This document shows, piece by piece, positions 54,546 through 64,000 of a stretch of 64,000 nt of DNA. The notes under the pieces were generated by a model. That model was not told the origin of the DNA, ran no database searches, and saw only the letters and a list, made by a program, of their open reading frames with translations. The DNA lies in contig JAHQIW010000752.1 in the NCBI GenBank assembly GCA_019055375.1, positions 1-64,000 of the forward strand. The letters run 5' to 3'. Source of the stretch: Parelaphostrongylus tenuis (Eukaryota > Nematoda > Chromadorea > Rhabditida > Metastrongylidae). The position numbers were made by a program, and so were the translations under genes. Each line of letters begins with the position of its first letter. Positions within the stretch are counted from its first letter, which is position 1.

Positions 54546-57500
54546 GATGTTTCATAACTTGGGTGTGTCAATGGGAAAATATGTGCATTTCTTACTCATA
54601 CCTCAAAATTTAGAAGTTTCTCCACTACTGATGTTTTATTTGTTGCCTATATCAGATATTTTCATCACCGTCCTCCAGAATGTCAATTACCTGCCAGTAT
54701 GTGACGTTTCATCTAAAGACATACAGACAGAACGAAAACAACTTCGATTTTTCACCAGACAATTGATCCATAGCACCAGCATGCCTCTGTAACAACAAGT
54801 GTTTGCGCCCAAAAATGGTAAACAAAGTGCTGTCACGAAAAAGGTTCCCTGAAACCCACTCAATATTACGAGCGGATGCTTGGACAATATGTAATTATTG
54901 GCAGCAGAATGTATTTATCGGAGAAAGCACTACACCTGTGCGCCTGTAGCGAGACCTTCCTTATTCAGAAGGGGGACTAAATGACGTCCGTTATCTGTAG
55001 CGACCCCCTTTGAGTGGAAACGTGTTTGCGCCGTCACCTTCTCACAACACTCCTCTCCCACCAGGTTATCACGGAGGGTCGCTTGCACCCTCGATTGCAT
55101 TCTTTCGACTGACCGTGGTTGTTACGAATTATCTATTCTTTTCGAGTGGAAATTCATCTCACTTTCACTGCACTTTTGATGTTCAAAAGCAAGATTTTAA
55201 ATCACCACAATTCCACACGGTTGTAGTGTATTTCTTTCATTCTATTTACCATTATTTCCTCAATGGAATCACATTAATTGGTTAAACTCAATCAACTGGA
55301 ATAGATTAAAGTGCACTGGTCAGAATTAAAAGTGAGCGACTTATTAGTGGGATAAAAAATGTTCACAATCATGAACGAGAAGAAAAAATGTGAAGGAATC
55401 CCAGTGCTTTGATTCAACAAATGTTGGCTTTACACTTGGAATCTCCAAAGTAGTACCCCAGTATATGCCATCTGCAAACTGATGCCCAATATCCGTGTTA
55501 TGTATAATCTACAAATACTTATGATCTTCAAAACCATAGTATCGACCGAGAAGCGATGAGAATTGACACTGCGGATCGAACGACAGCAATACGGACATCG
55601 TTTCCCAGGCGTTGTTGAGAATCAGATCACGTTCATTTCGGTTGATTTTTCTGCCCGCTATTATCCCCTTCATCAAAGTTACTGTGTAGTATTACGAAGT
55701 AGACCAATTTGGAGTGAGCACATCTCTTCGACAACTGTTGGCTTACTGCTGTTATCTGTATAGTGAATGACTCGACATTTTAAGTGGTTCGAACAGTTTC
55801 CGTTCAAACGAAACTTCAACTCAAGTCCGAGCGTGGCCGTTCCATAATGTTCAAAATCAGCGTTAGTTTTTCGGTGACCCATGTGAATTGACGGAGGATG
55901 ACTATGTGTCGGCAAAATTCGTTTTGATATGGCCCTGATTCTTTGTATAGAGGTGTAGAGTCTCGTTCTGAGTGTATATGACCACCCCGTGGAGTAAACC
56001 ACAGCCCTTTTGATGTCCAGGTTAGTCCTTGTCAAGTAATGAGGCAAACCCAATCGTGAATGAAAAACCAGTGACAAGACCCAAAACAAGGCATGAATAG
56101 TTTTTGTTCTTCTTGAGTAATTTCTCGATTTTACATTTTATTGGGTAGAAGAAGTTATGATTTTTGCCCATAAGAGGAAGTTACGTTTCAATATCCTTTC
56201 TTTAGCAGCTGTTCATACTGTTATACCCGGTCTCAACTCGAACACTGACTGAATTTTTTCAGTGAATCAAACTGGCCATGGAAAGACGCATGTGATGTCA
56301 ATAGCTCTACGCACTTTTCGTAGACGTGTAAATTCCAGTGACTAAGTGCATTTTAAGGCGAGACACACGTTGTAATGAAAAGCGTGATGTCCAATTACCC
56401 ACATGACTTGCCCGGCTTTCAAACCACATTGTGAAGTTCTTCAAAGGCTTTGAATCTACTCACAGAAAAGAACGGTGTTTGCTTTTCATTAATGAAACAT
56501 CAGTTAAATCATTCTTTTTACCCTTGACATTCGACCTTATTTCCTCGTATTTCTAGTGCCGTACATTTTTCGCGAGGTCTCACTACCATATATCACCACA
56601 TGTACCTTATACGTATATCTTTTATGTACAATCAAGAATCTTTTTTCGAAGGAAAGGGTACAATGGCGCTCTCGATTTAGCTTCTGTCTAATTTGGCAAC
56701 ACTTTTTCAAATGATCGAAGTAATCTTACTATCTATGGTTTTTCTTCTTGATCGTTCTCAGACGTCGTAGGTGTTCCATAGCTGGGTTTCCTGGACTAAC
56801 TGAATTTAAGCTCTCGTAATTCCTCACCAGATTGAATCACTATATTTGAAAGATGTAATACATTTTGAAACTTGGAGCAATGTAATGAGAAAATTCCAGA
56901 ATGCTGAGATCTTTTGCTAGCAGGGACATATCACATACAGAAATCTGATGACAGCGTCACTTTCAATTATCGCAATGTGGAGAATACAGTGTTCGAATTT
57001 CACTCCATCTCCAACAATCTAGCTCTACACTGCTCGCATTGTTGCAAAAATATTGCCTATAACAAGGTTTGGTGTATATTTCGAACAATCCGACAAATTT
57101 TGAAGTACGGTACCTGCAGTAGTTCGAATACAATCTACGATTCTATTCAGCCAGTAGATATTGTGGGCTTTTGAATTTATAACAGGTGCAGTGTAGAGTA
57201 GTCATTAACTACGTGCTATATCGGCAATCGAAAAAATTGTTCCTATCCTCTAAAAGATTTTTCAGTCAATCGACGAACGCCTTAGCTCGCCTACCTCTGT
57301 TCATGCAAGGAGAATAGTTCCGACCAGTATTCTACAGCATTCCTTGAAAATGTCCTCAAGCAGCTGCGGAAGCAACCCATGTAATACTTGGAGACCTTTA
57401 CAGAAGATGAATGCGATGAAACCAAGCGAATGCGAGCAGTGATGTGGTTCGCATAACAGATTGCGATAACGGGCCACTTTGGAGAACAAATAAGTGTTAT

Positions 57501-59984
57501 AATGCCGTTTTACACGTTGTTTTTTTAGCTTTTTTTCTTCATTGCTCACATGAGGGACAGTCATACGACACAACCCGTTTTGCGCCCAGCCCCTGTGTTC
57601 GTCGGCGGGCGAAGTCATCCATCTGTTTTCATCGCTTACACGCCTGCAGCCTATCTTATTTTCTATTCAACCCTTGAAATGCTGAATACATAGCACTGCC
57701 CCCAAAACATAGCCTTATTCATGTATGGTGGTCTTTATATGTAATATATAGGATCAATTGAGTCTTGAGCAATGGACTAGTTGGTCAAGGATTTCCATCT
57801 CAACGCCGCTAAATAGAGAACAGAGTTGCTCTTATTAGGCAGTCGAAGCAAATCAGTGGTAATGCTACCCTCATGGATCCGCATATCTTTTCGAACAGCA
57901 TTCGTTGGCGTTCTCAATCGAAATTGTCTTCGCATTCCTTCCTGTTATTGAAGTGCTGCACTGAATCCGTATAAGCTATTCCCTAGTTTACAACAATCTC
58001 TTCAAGTCAAGATGTCGAGGATTCGCCTAAATCTCACTGAGTTTCGCTTTCGTTTTCATATGCGTCGAGCACAGTCCTCTCTGCCGCGCAAAATGTGAAA
58101 GCCACTCAAAATCATTAGATCGAAAACTCCGTAATGAATTTAGTTCAAAATTCGGGAGAAGTTCATAGAATCTGCTTCACCTTGTGGCATGTTTTTCCGC
58201 TCGAAATCAAGTGAAAATAAAGATTTTTCTCCTTTCAGCTCCTTTTCTCTCCCACAAGTTCGTTTCTTACATTGGTTTTTGAGCTACAGAATTGATAACC
58301 GTGAAATTCCCATAGAATGACGAGAATGTGGTGATAAATTTCTATACCGTCACAAAGGTGACACAGGCAATCCTGTTTATTTCACGCAAGATTGATCTGT
58401 TTGCGAATAGACGACGACACACCACATAATGCTAGTTTGAAGATTTCTCTCCTTTTTTATTCGTAATTAATTCCTACTTCATTACTGCGAAAATCAAAGC
58501 AATTTGAAGCAGTATAGCAATAATGAGCTACAGTAAATCACATAGTATAAGAGGCAAATGCAATAGAAAATTTAAGGTTTCGTTTTTCCGGCTTCTTGAC
58601 GATTCCTAACCACTTTTTAGAACACTCTTATCACAGTGCGTTTACAAGCCACTTACATCTCTCTTCCATTTGAAAACACTGATTTTTCGGAAAATTTAGG
58701 TACTACCCTTGTAAGGCAGTAGTCCCTTGTCAGTAATTCATCAACAAACGCCGGTGACTTCTTCCACTAATAAATCACGAAACCGTGACGAAGATGTTGA
58801 GAAATGGGGGACTACTTGTACATCTACTGTACAACATTTTTCGTTGCATCTTATTTTACTTGCATTTGGGTAACTGCTGTTTTGATACTTGGAGAAGTTT
58901 ATGACTTTCCAGAGAGGATACGAAATGTATAACGATTCTTCTCCACTCATTCTCGAGCTTTAAACTTTCAAAAGGGAATCTGGTTAACGGTTATCAAATA
59001 GTTTTTTGATAGACGATAGATGTGCCATAGAATGCCTATACACAATAGTGGGAAAGATAGTCTTCCTGTAGCACATGATGTACGTGATAAAGGCCTAAAG
59101 ATATTAGCTCGAAGGAAAATTTCATTTGCACCATACTGCTTACATTTGTGACAGGTTCTACATCTAGTAGTTTTTCAAACTTGCTTGCGATCTGATGCGT
59201 TATGGATACTTGTCTGAAACTCATTTTTATCCCAGAAAACTTCAAAGAATCTTATACCTGCTCTGTCAATATTGAAAAGATTTTGATCGATCATGTACTC
59301 CTCTTTTTATCTGTTTCACTCAGAAACACTTTTGCCTTTCAATCGTAGTCTTCGTTGTTTTTCGCATTCAAAAGTGCTTGTTGTAAGTGGAGAAACCGGG
59401 TGTTACCTCTCACATCACTAGCTGCTGTGAACAAAACAATTGAAAACATGATAGCTACGTGAAAATAGTCGAAAGAAAATGAAAAGAGATCGTACAGCCT
59501 TTCTAAACTATTCGAGACGATATGATTCCGTATGGGGGTGGACGTGAACAAAATTACTTTGAGTTCCCACCCGAAATAAAACATGTCTTGGCTGATAAGA
59601 ATACCGCTGGTTGAAATAATAGTCTTAAGCTTCTGCAACAATCTTTTCGCTAAAAAATTACACATATCGCTGAATCAGACTAATTAAAATTTTCTAAAAA
59701 CTACAAAACCTGTTTGTAGTTTTTCAATATTTTCGAGACAGCGTTTTGAATATTGAAATGTTTAAACAAATAGCACTTTGTCTATCAGAGTACAATCAAA
59801 CTAGCACCATTATATCATGAGCTCTTACAGATGCCATTATTGTGCCAAATATTTCCTTTATTTGACAGGTGGCATTGATCAAATATCTCATTGTAATTCT
59901 GATAAACTGAGGTTTTCACATGGCAAGTGGAAGCCAGAGGTGAAGTTATAGACATCAAGATTCATAAAATATAATGCAATATTA
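54546..59984. other. Long stretch without a firm gene
   Basis: Several open frames of 90-136 codons occur on the minus strand (55679-56089, 57301-57618, 59339-59665). None has a recognisable domain or paired splice sites in phase. The last one ends NKARFLHLQQ-like (observed TRFLHLQQALLNAKNNEDYD) and could be an exon of an unknown gene. No repeat family from the rest of the window is seen. Confidence 0.4.
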
Positions 59985-60385
59985 TACCTTATTTCGAGTA
60001 TTTTATTAAGACCACGCTCAAATTTCGAGATATATCATAAGTATTATTTGAGCCAACATGTCATGTGATCTAATGGGCTCTTGGACAACCCGATAAAGGT
60101 ATAATATTATAGGCATAATATTATAAAAATACCAACCAAAGAGCAATCGAGTGTGCAACACTATGAATTCTGTGATAATTGCACTTGACTTACAGTGTAA
60201 ATCGTTCGTCGTCGCTAACTCTTTATGGGGAGGGTAGAGCTTCCGAGAGCATTGACCAAAAAGACTAGAAGACGACGGGTTCTGCCAGACTGGCGAGAGT
60301 GTAAGGTCGAAACACGTGTATCGGACTGTACAAGAGCCCATTACCAGACCACATGATATGTTGGCTCAAGTAATGATTATGAGAT
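59985..60385. mobile_element. Hammerhead-bearing repeat, third copy
   Basis: Opens 'ataccttatttcgagtattt', then 'ttgagccaacatgtcatgtg', 'accaaccaaagagcaatcga', and closes 'agaccacatgatatgttggc'. The first unit is truncated at an internal 'aaggtataatattata' junction, and unit 2 follows in plus orientation, the same two-part layout as at 33.3-33.9 kb. Confidence 0.7.
60285..60325 (+). ncRNA. Decayed hammerhead ribozyme motif
   Basis: CCAGA, CTGGCGA, a disrupted stem II, GAAA, CACGTGT, A, TCGGA. The CTGA box is changed to CTGG at a position essential for catalysis, and stem II no longer pairs, so it should be inactive. The loopless palindrome of stem III is kept. Confidence 0.65.
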
Positions 60386-60398
60386 ATAATGCAACATT

Positions 60399-60430
60399 GG
60401 CTAATATTTCGACGGTCGAGTTATCTTCAG
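60399..60430 (-). repeat. Penelope-like terminal motif block
   Basis: The minus strand reads CTGAAGATAACTCGACCG, then TCGAAATATTAGCC, directly beside the hammerhead-bearing repeat. It matches the blocks at 16640-16672 and 63942-63976. Confidence 0.4.
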
Positions 60431-61841
60431 AACGGTTTTGTTTTATACGTCTTCCATTTATTCATTAGAGACAGACCGCACGGAGTTCTAATGAATTTTA
60501 ATCATAATAGGTATTGTTGTTAGTAATCTTGCGTCTTTTCGACAAGAAGACAGTGGATATCAATTCTCTAACATTTACTCCAGTTGTATTTGAGAATTTT
60601 GAATTTAGAATTGAACAATAAAATTACGTTCTTGTAATCTTCAGAGGGTGCACCTCATAATCTTGCCTCCAAATTTTACAAGTCTTAAAGTTTCAGCTAT
60701 TTTAGTGGTCGAAAAATCATTGGCGTTTGTTATGAAAGCAGCAAGGTCGTCAATAGACTAGTTACGGTAGCGAAAGTCTAACCTATTTATACTACAGTTA
60801 GGAAACGTATCATATGCACCTATGTGTTTGTATGGTCAGATGATTTTCCTAAACTATAGATTGTATTCGTGTCACCGAATAAATAATCGATAGATGCTAG
60901 GAATGTTAAGAATATTTGGCGTATATTAGAGCGACTACAGACTCAAATGTCTTTTTTACCAGGCTTAGACGGCTCCTTCGGTATTGGCATCATTGGTTAG
61001 TGTTGATTCCAAACATCATACACTAATACATTCTCGACAGCGTGACACTAGCCAACCTCACCAAAAGAAGTAGAATTGCCTTGAAGTGCCACTGAAGGGT
61101 AAGCCAGTTTCAGATGCTCTCCTATCGAAGAACAAAGTTCAACCATATCTTCTTCCTCTTCTCACGCATTGAAACTTATTATAGGCGATGTTCTTGTGAT
61201 ATGTTCTGAATTAATCTGCTCCCGAACTCCGGTATGTTGGAAATCTGGTGAAGAAATTTTATGCCAACTTGAAATTAGTAACCGTTGCATTGTTCTTTTG
61301 ATGAGCTTAGGCGATGCTGCTACTAATCTTTACTGTGGCTAGTAATTTGTTGCCTTCTCCTTCTACGGATCCGCATGCTTCGAGCCACGATCGATGCGAT
61401 TTCGTTCGTCGCAGGTTTTCGTAATCGCATCGAGTCGAAATAAGATCAGTGGAACACCGCGCGAGCGAAGTAACTTGCAACAAATGTAGTTAAAGTGATC
61501 AGCTGGAAATTGTGATTTGTAGATTACGGTGTCATTACATTATCACGCTGTATTCTTGTTAGAACCTATTTGCAGGAACCTTTTTTCTTACTATTTTGAT
61601 AGCATTCCAAGCCATTTTCTTACTGTTTTTAGAAAAAAGAGCTATTAATTAGCTAAAATCAACAGTGAGGCATAATCAGGCTAGCGGAACTCCTTTACTA
61701 ACCCTGTGTCGACGCGCGCATCCATATCCTATCGGTGTTTCACGATGTGTCGTCGAAGTGCAGTCAGAATCATTACTTTCCGTAAATTGTCTGAAGCACC
61801 TTCATGTGATTCGTGAAATAATTAGCTCTACTGCCTTGCAA
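60431..61841. other. No recognisable gene
   Basis: No coding, RNA or repeat signal that I can support. Confidence 0.4.
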
Positions 61842-61931
61842 GGCAATATTCTTCATTCTCTCAATCTCTTTTTAATAACCATTATAGGCAATATTCTTCA
61901 TTCTCTCAATCTCTTTTTAATAACCATTATA
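61842..61931. repeat. Perfect 45-bp tandem duplication
   Basis: The unit starting 'ggcaatattcttcattctct' and ending 'aataaccattata' occurs twice, back to back, without a mismatch (61842-61886 and 61887-61931). Perfect identity means it is recent or an assembly/read artefact. Confidence 0.95.
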
Positions 61932-62244
61932 TAGTCACTATGAAAATATTTTGTTTATTAATAAATAATCTCTTCATCTACTCTCATGCGTAGAAACGGT
62001 GAAATCACTTTGACACAAATAATAAATTAACTAGTTACACAATTTAAACCACTATAATCCATAGGGTTGAAGTACAGTATCCAAAATTTACCAATTTTCC
62101 CAGCAAAATTTCACTCAAAAGTTTTTTTTCCTAAGTGAATTTCACTTCTCTTCCCAAAGTAAGCTTCTCATTTCATATTTTTGCAGAAAAAAAAGCAGGT
62201 TTACATTGCTTCTATTCAAATATTTATTTTCATTACACTGCTTA

Positions 62245-62475
62245 GATTGTAATGGAATAGCTAGAGGAACGTCGCAATAGATGTTTGAGTTGGCTCAATC
62301 CCGCCATCCATACTAAACAATCCTTCCATGCTTCCATCGCCAGCAATTTGATACCGAATGTGTATACATGGATAGACGCTGTGATTGAACACAACGGGAG
62401 GCCACCGCTAGCATTTTGAAGACCAGATGCACATTCGATAGCCTTTAGCAATGCCTAATGGAGTTGAATGCACGT
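62245..62475 (+). repeat. Diverged SINE family 1 copy
   Basis: Blocks 'cccgccatccatactaaac', 'caatttgataccgaatgtg', 'aacgggaggccaccgctagc' and 'ccagatgcacattcgatagc' appear in the order of the family body. The A box is lost. Confidence 0.45.
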
Positions 62476-62879
62476 CTTATGCCTCAAAGTCAATCAGCGA
62501 CGAAAGCTTTATCTTTTTTGGGGGTTCATTTCAAATTCACTTCCTTTTTATTCAGTGCTTGATACCCATGTTTGTCTTTGATTGTTCTAAACCAACGTCT
62601 CGTATAACACCCTCGACTAACGTTATCCTCCACCTTTCAGCTCTGCATTCAAGTTAACCGCAATAAAACCATTCTGATTGATAGTAAGACGTTGCATGTT
62701 TCTTCTTAGGTCCAGTTTCTGACGTTAGTAGCAAGATACAATCCATTCAGAGCATTGATTATGTTTGTGATTCATGTCAAAGGCTCAGTGGAATTCTGTC
62801 TACCACAAAACTAATCCAATTGAGATATCGTAATTCCCGTTTGATAGCCGTTCAAACTGAGGCACTATTTGTTATTTCG

Positions 62880-62890
62880 GTGAATTTCAG
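62880..62890 (+). promoter_or_regulatory. Probable spliced-leader acceptor
   Basis: The sequence 'gtgaatttcag' is a strong nematode 3' splice site seven bases before the start codon of the next gene. The upstream sequence has no donor-bearing coding exon in phase, so trans-splicing is the simplest reading. Confidence 0.5.
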
Positions 62891-62897
62891 AGAGAAC

Positions 62898-63009
62898 ATG
62901 CCTCAGGACTACACGGCCGTTGAAGTCGATCCCCATACGCCTCCTCCCTATATGGATCCCACGAACAGCATCGCGAAGAAGAAGATCAGCGCTGCTCATT
63001 CTCATCAAA
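62898..63009 (+). CDS. First exon of an unidentified gene (runs out of window)
   Basis: ATG at 62898 starts MPQDYTAVEVDPHTPPPYMD, then PTNSIAKKKISAAHSHQ, ending at a strong GTGAGT donor (63010) in phase 1. Codon composition is GC-rich at third positions, unlike the flanks. The PPPY stretch is a potential WW-domain ligand. The N-terminus looks cytosolic and disordered, as in many membrane proteins, but no membrane segment is in the window. No second exon was found up to 64000, so it is probably beyond the edge. Family not recognised. Confidence 0.55.
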
Positions 63010-63941
63010 GTGAGTCAAACATCATCATTATACGGAGACTTTTCGACATTTTCAAATCCGAAAGCATACGGTGAAGTCGTAGGGTTACTGTAGAAAACCT
63101 GTTCTAATTGATATTCTCATGACGAAATGTGAAAGACATATTTGTGATCTCGTTCAGTTCATCGATAATTTTCGGCCTTAGTACATTGCACTCCTTCCTT
63201 ATCAATGAAGAAGAGGTTACCCGAGCACAGTGACGGTAAACGTTGGCCTGAATTTCGGTGAATGAGAATCGCTTGTGCGCGAGAGCTGAGGCGCATCCTT
63301 TGCTTTCCTCTGAAAGAAATACCTCGCGGAATTTCTTTAGAATCCATGGTTAGCTAATTTATCCATCAATCTTTTTTTTTTAAACTTGAGCTGCTGAAAG
63401 GAAGCTGAAAGTATGATTTGTTTTGAACATTGGAGCTAAACGGTAATGGGTGCTCTCGTTTCCAAACACAATGCTCCAACACTTTAATGTAGAAAGACTG
63501 CACAACGTTCCCAGCATATTTTAGCTTCATAACAATGTATTATCGGATTAAGCAAGTGAATACCTAGGAAACTTTTTGTTTCTTTGCGAATTGTTTGCTC
63601 ATTTGAGAAGCTTAGAACAACTGCTCGTTTTATGCTTCGTGGAATGATCTTTTTCGTAGATTTTAACCCTCTTCGTAGGTTTTTGAATATAGATAAAATG
63701 CCGTTTCCGTCTATAAACCTCTTCTTCTCAGAATGCATTCTTCAGTAGTCATTCAATATACTGTTTTATGATAGATTTTTATCATCCTTTGTCTACATTC
63801 ATGGCATCAGCGACTTCATGGTCAAAATTTTGGTGCTCCGAGGTATCTGAGTAAGTCTTCTTGGATATAGGAAGTGTCTTCACTCCTATATTCTTTGTTG
63901 ATTGAACCTGTAGTACGAAGTGGCTGAAAATGACTTTACTT

Positions 63942-63976
63942 GGCTGATGTTTCGAAGCGTTTCATCCTCTTCACAG
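63942..63976 (-). repeat. Penelope-like terminal motif block
   Basis: The minus strand reads TGAAGAGGATGAAACGCT, then TCGAAACATCAGCC. It is the third occurrence of this block. It suggests that a minus-strand Penelope-like copy begins at or beyond the window edge. Between 63010 and 63941 one 84-codon minus frame (63484-63738) is present without a recognisable domain. Confidence 0.4.
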
Positions 63977-64000
63977 CCGTTTATTTGAAAGCATTGCTCA

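Noticed and set aside
55679..56089. 136-codon minus-strand open frame
   Set aside because: I considered a decayed reverse transcriptase, but no ordered motif could be matched and no splice sites support a gene.
57301..57618. 105-codon minus-strand open frame
   Set aside because: Composition is not clearly coding, no domain is recognisable, and no neighbouring exon is in phase.
59339..59665. 108-codon minus-strand open frame
   Set aside because: It has possible splice signals inside but no family match and no partner exon, so it is kept only as a possibility in the region note.

Overview
The window is nuclear DNA of a nematode, most likely a strongylid (clade V) parasite. Four observations support this: one conserved gene split into about 39 short GT-AG exons that best fits nematode condensin SMC-4; U-rich 3' splice sites just upstream of start codons that look like spliced-leader acceptors; a short block of the nematode telomere repeat (TTAGGC); and abundant mariner, Penelope-like and tRNA-derived repeats. 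The species call is inference; no search was run.

Layout. Bases 1-2165 are low-complexity, first almost pure purine and later almost pure pyrimidine. Bases 2.2-24.5 kb are a gene-poor, repeat-rich stretch. It holds two fragments of Penelope-like retroelements with a GIY-YIG domain, several copies of two tRNA-derived SINE families, palindromic DNA transposons (MITEs), hammerhead-ribozyme-like motifs, a probable two-exon minus-strand gene (20390-21013) and one isolated minus-strand exon (11837-12121). Bases 24565-42901 are the plus-strand smc-4 gene, which encodes about 1480 residues: N-terminal head, coiled coil, hinge, coiled coil, C-terminal head. Its large introns are filled with SINEs, MITEs and a hammerhead-bearing element. 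Bases 43-64 kb are again repeat-rich. They contain a decayed LINE reverse transcriptase, a compact minus-strand two-exon gene (46421-46910), an internally deleted mariner, an interstitial telomere-type repeat, more hammerhead elements, and near the right edge the probable first exon of a plus-strand gene that leaves the window (62898 onward).

The most notable signal is a repeat family that carries type I hammerhead ribozyme motifs (33.4-33.9, 52.9-53.2 and 60.0-60.4 kb). One near-perfect copy lies in sense orientation inside an smc-4 intron. Its stem III is a loopless self-complementary palindrome, which suggests cleavage as a dimer. Other hammerhead-like motifs of different sequence lie at 8.3, 11.1 and 18.0 kb; the one at 11.1 kb is just downstream of a Penelope-like coding remnant.

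The smc-4 reading frame needs single-base corrections in exons 8, 14 and 28, although splice sites and motifs are otherwise well kept. This most simply means uncorrected indels in the assembly, but a decaying or allelic copy cannot be excluded from the sequence alone.
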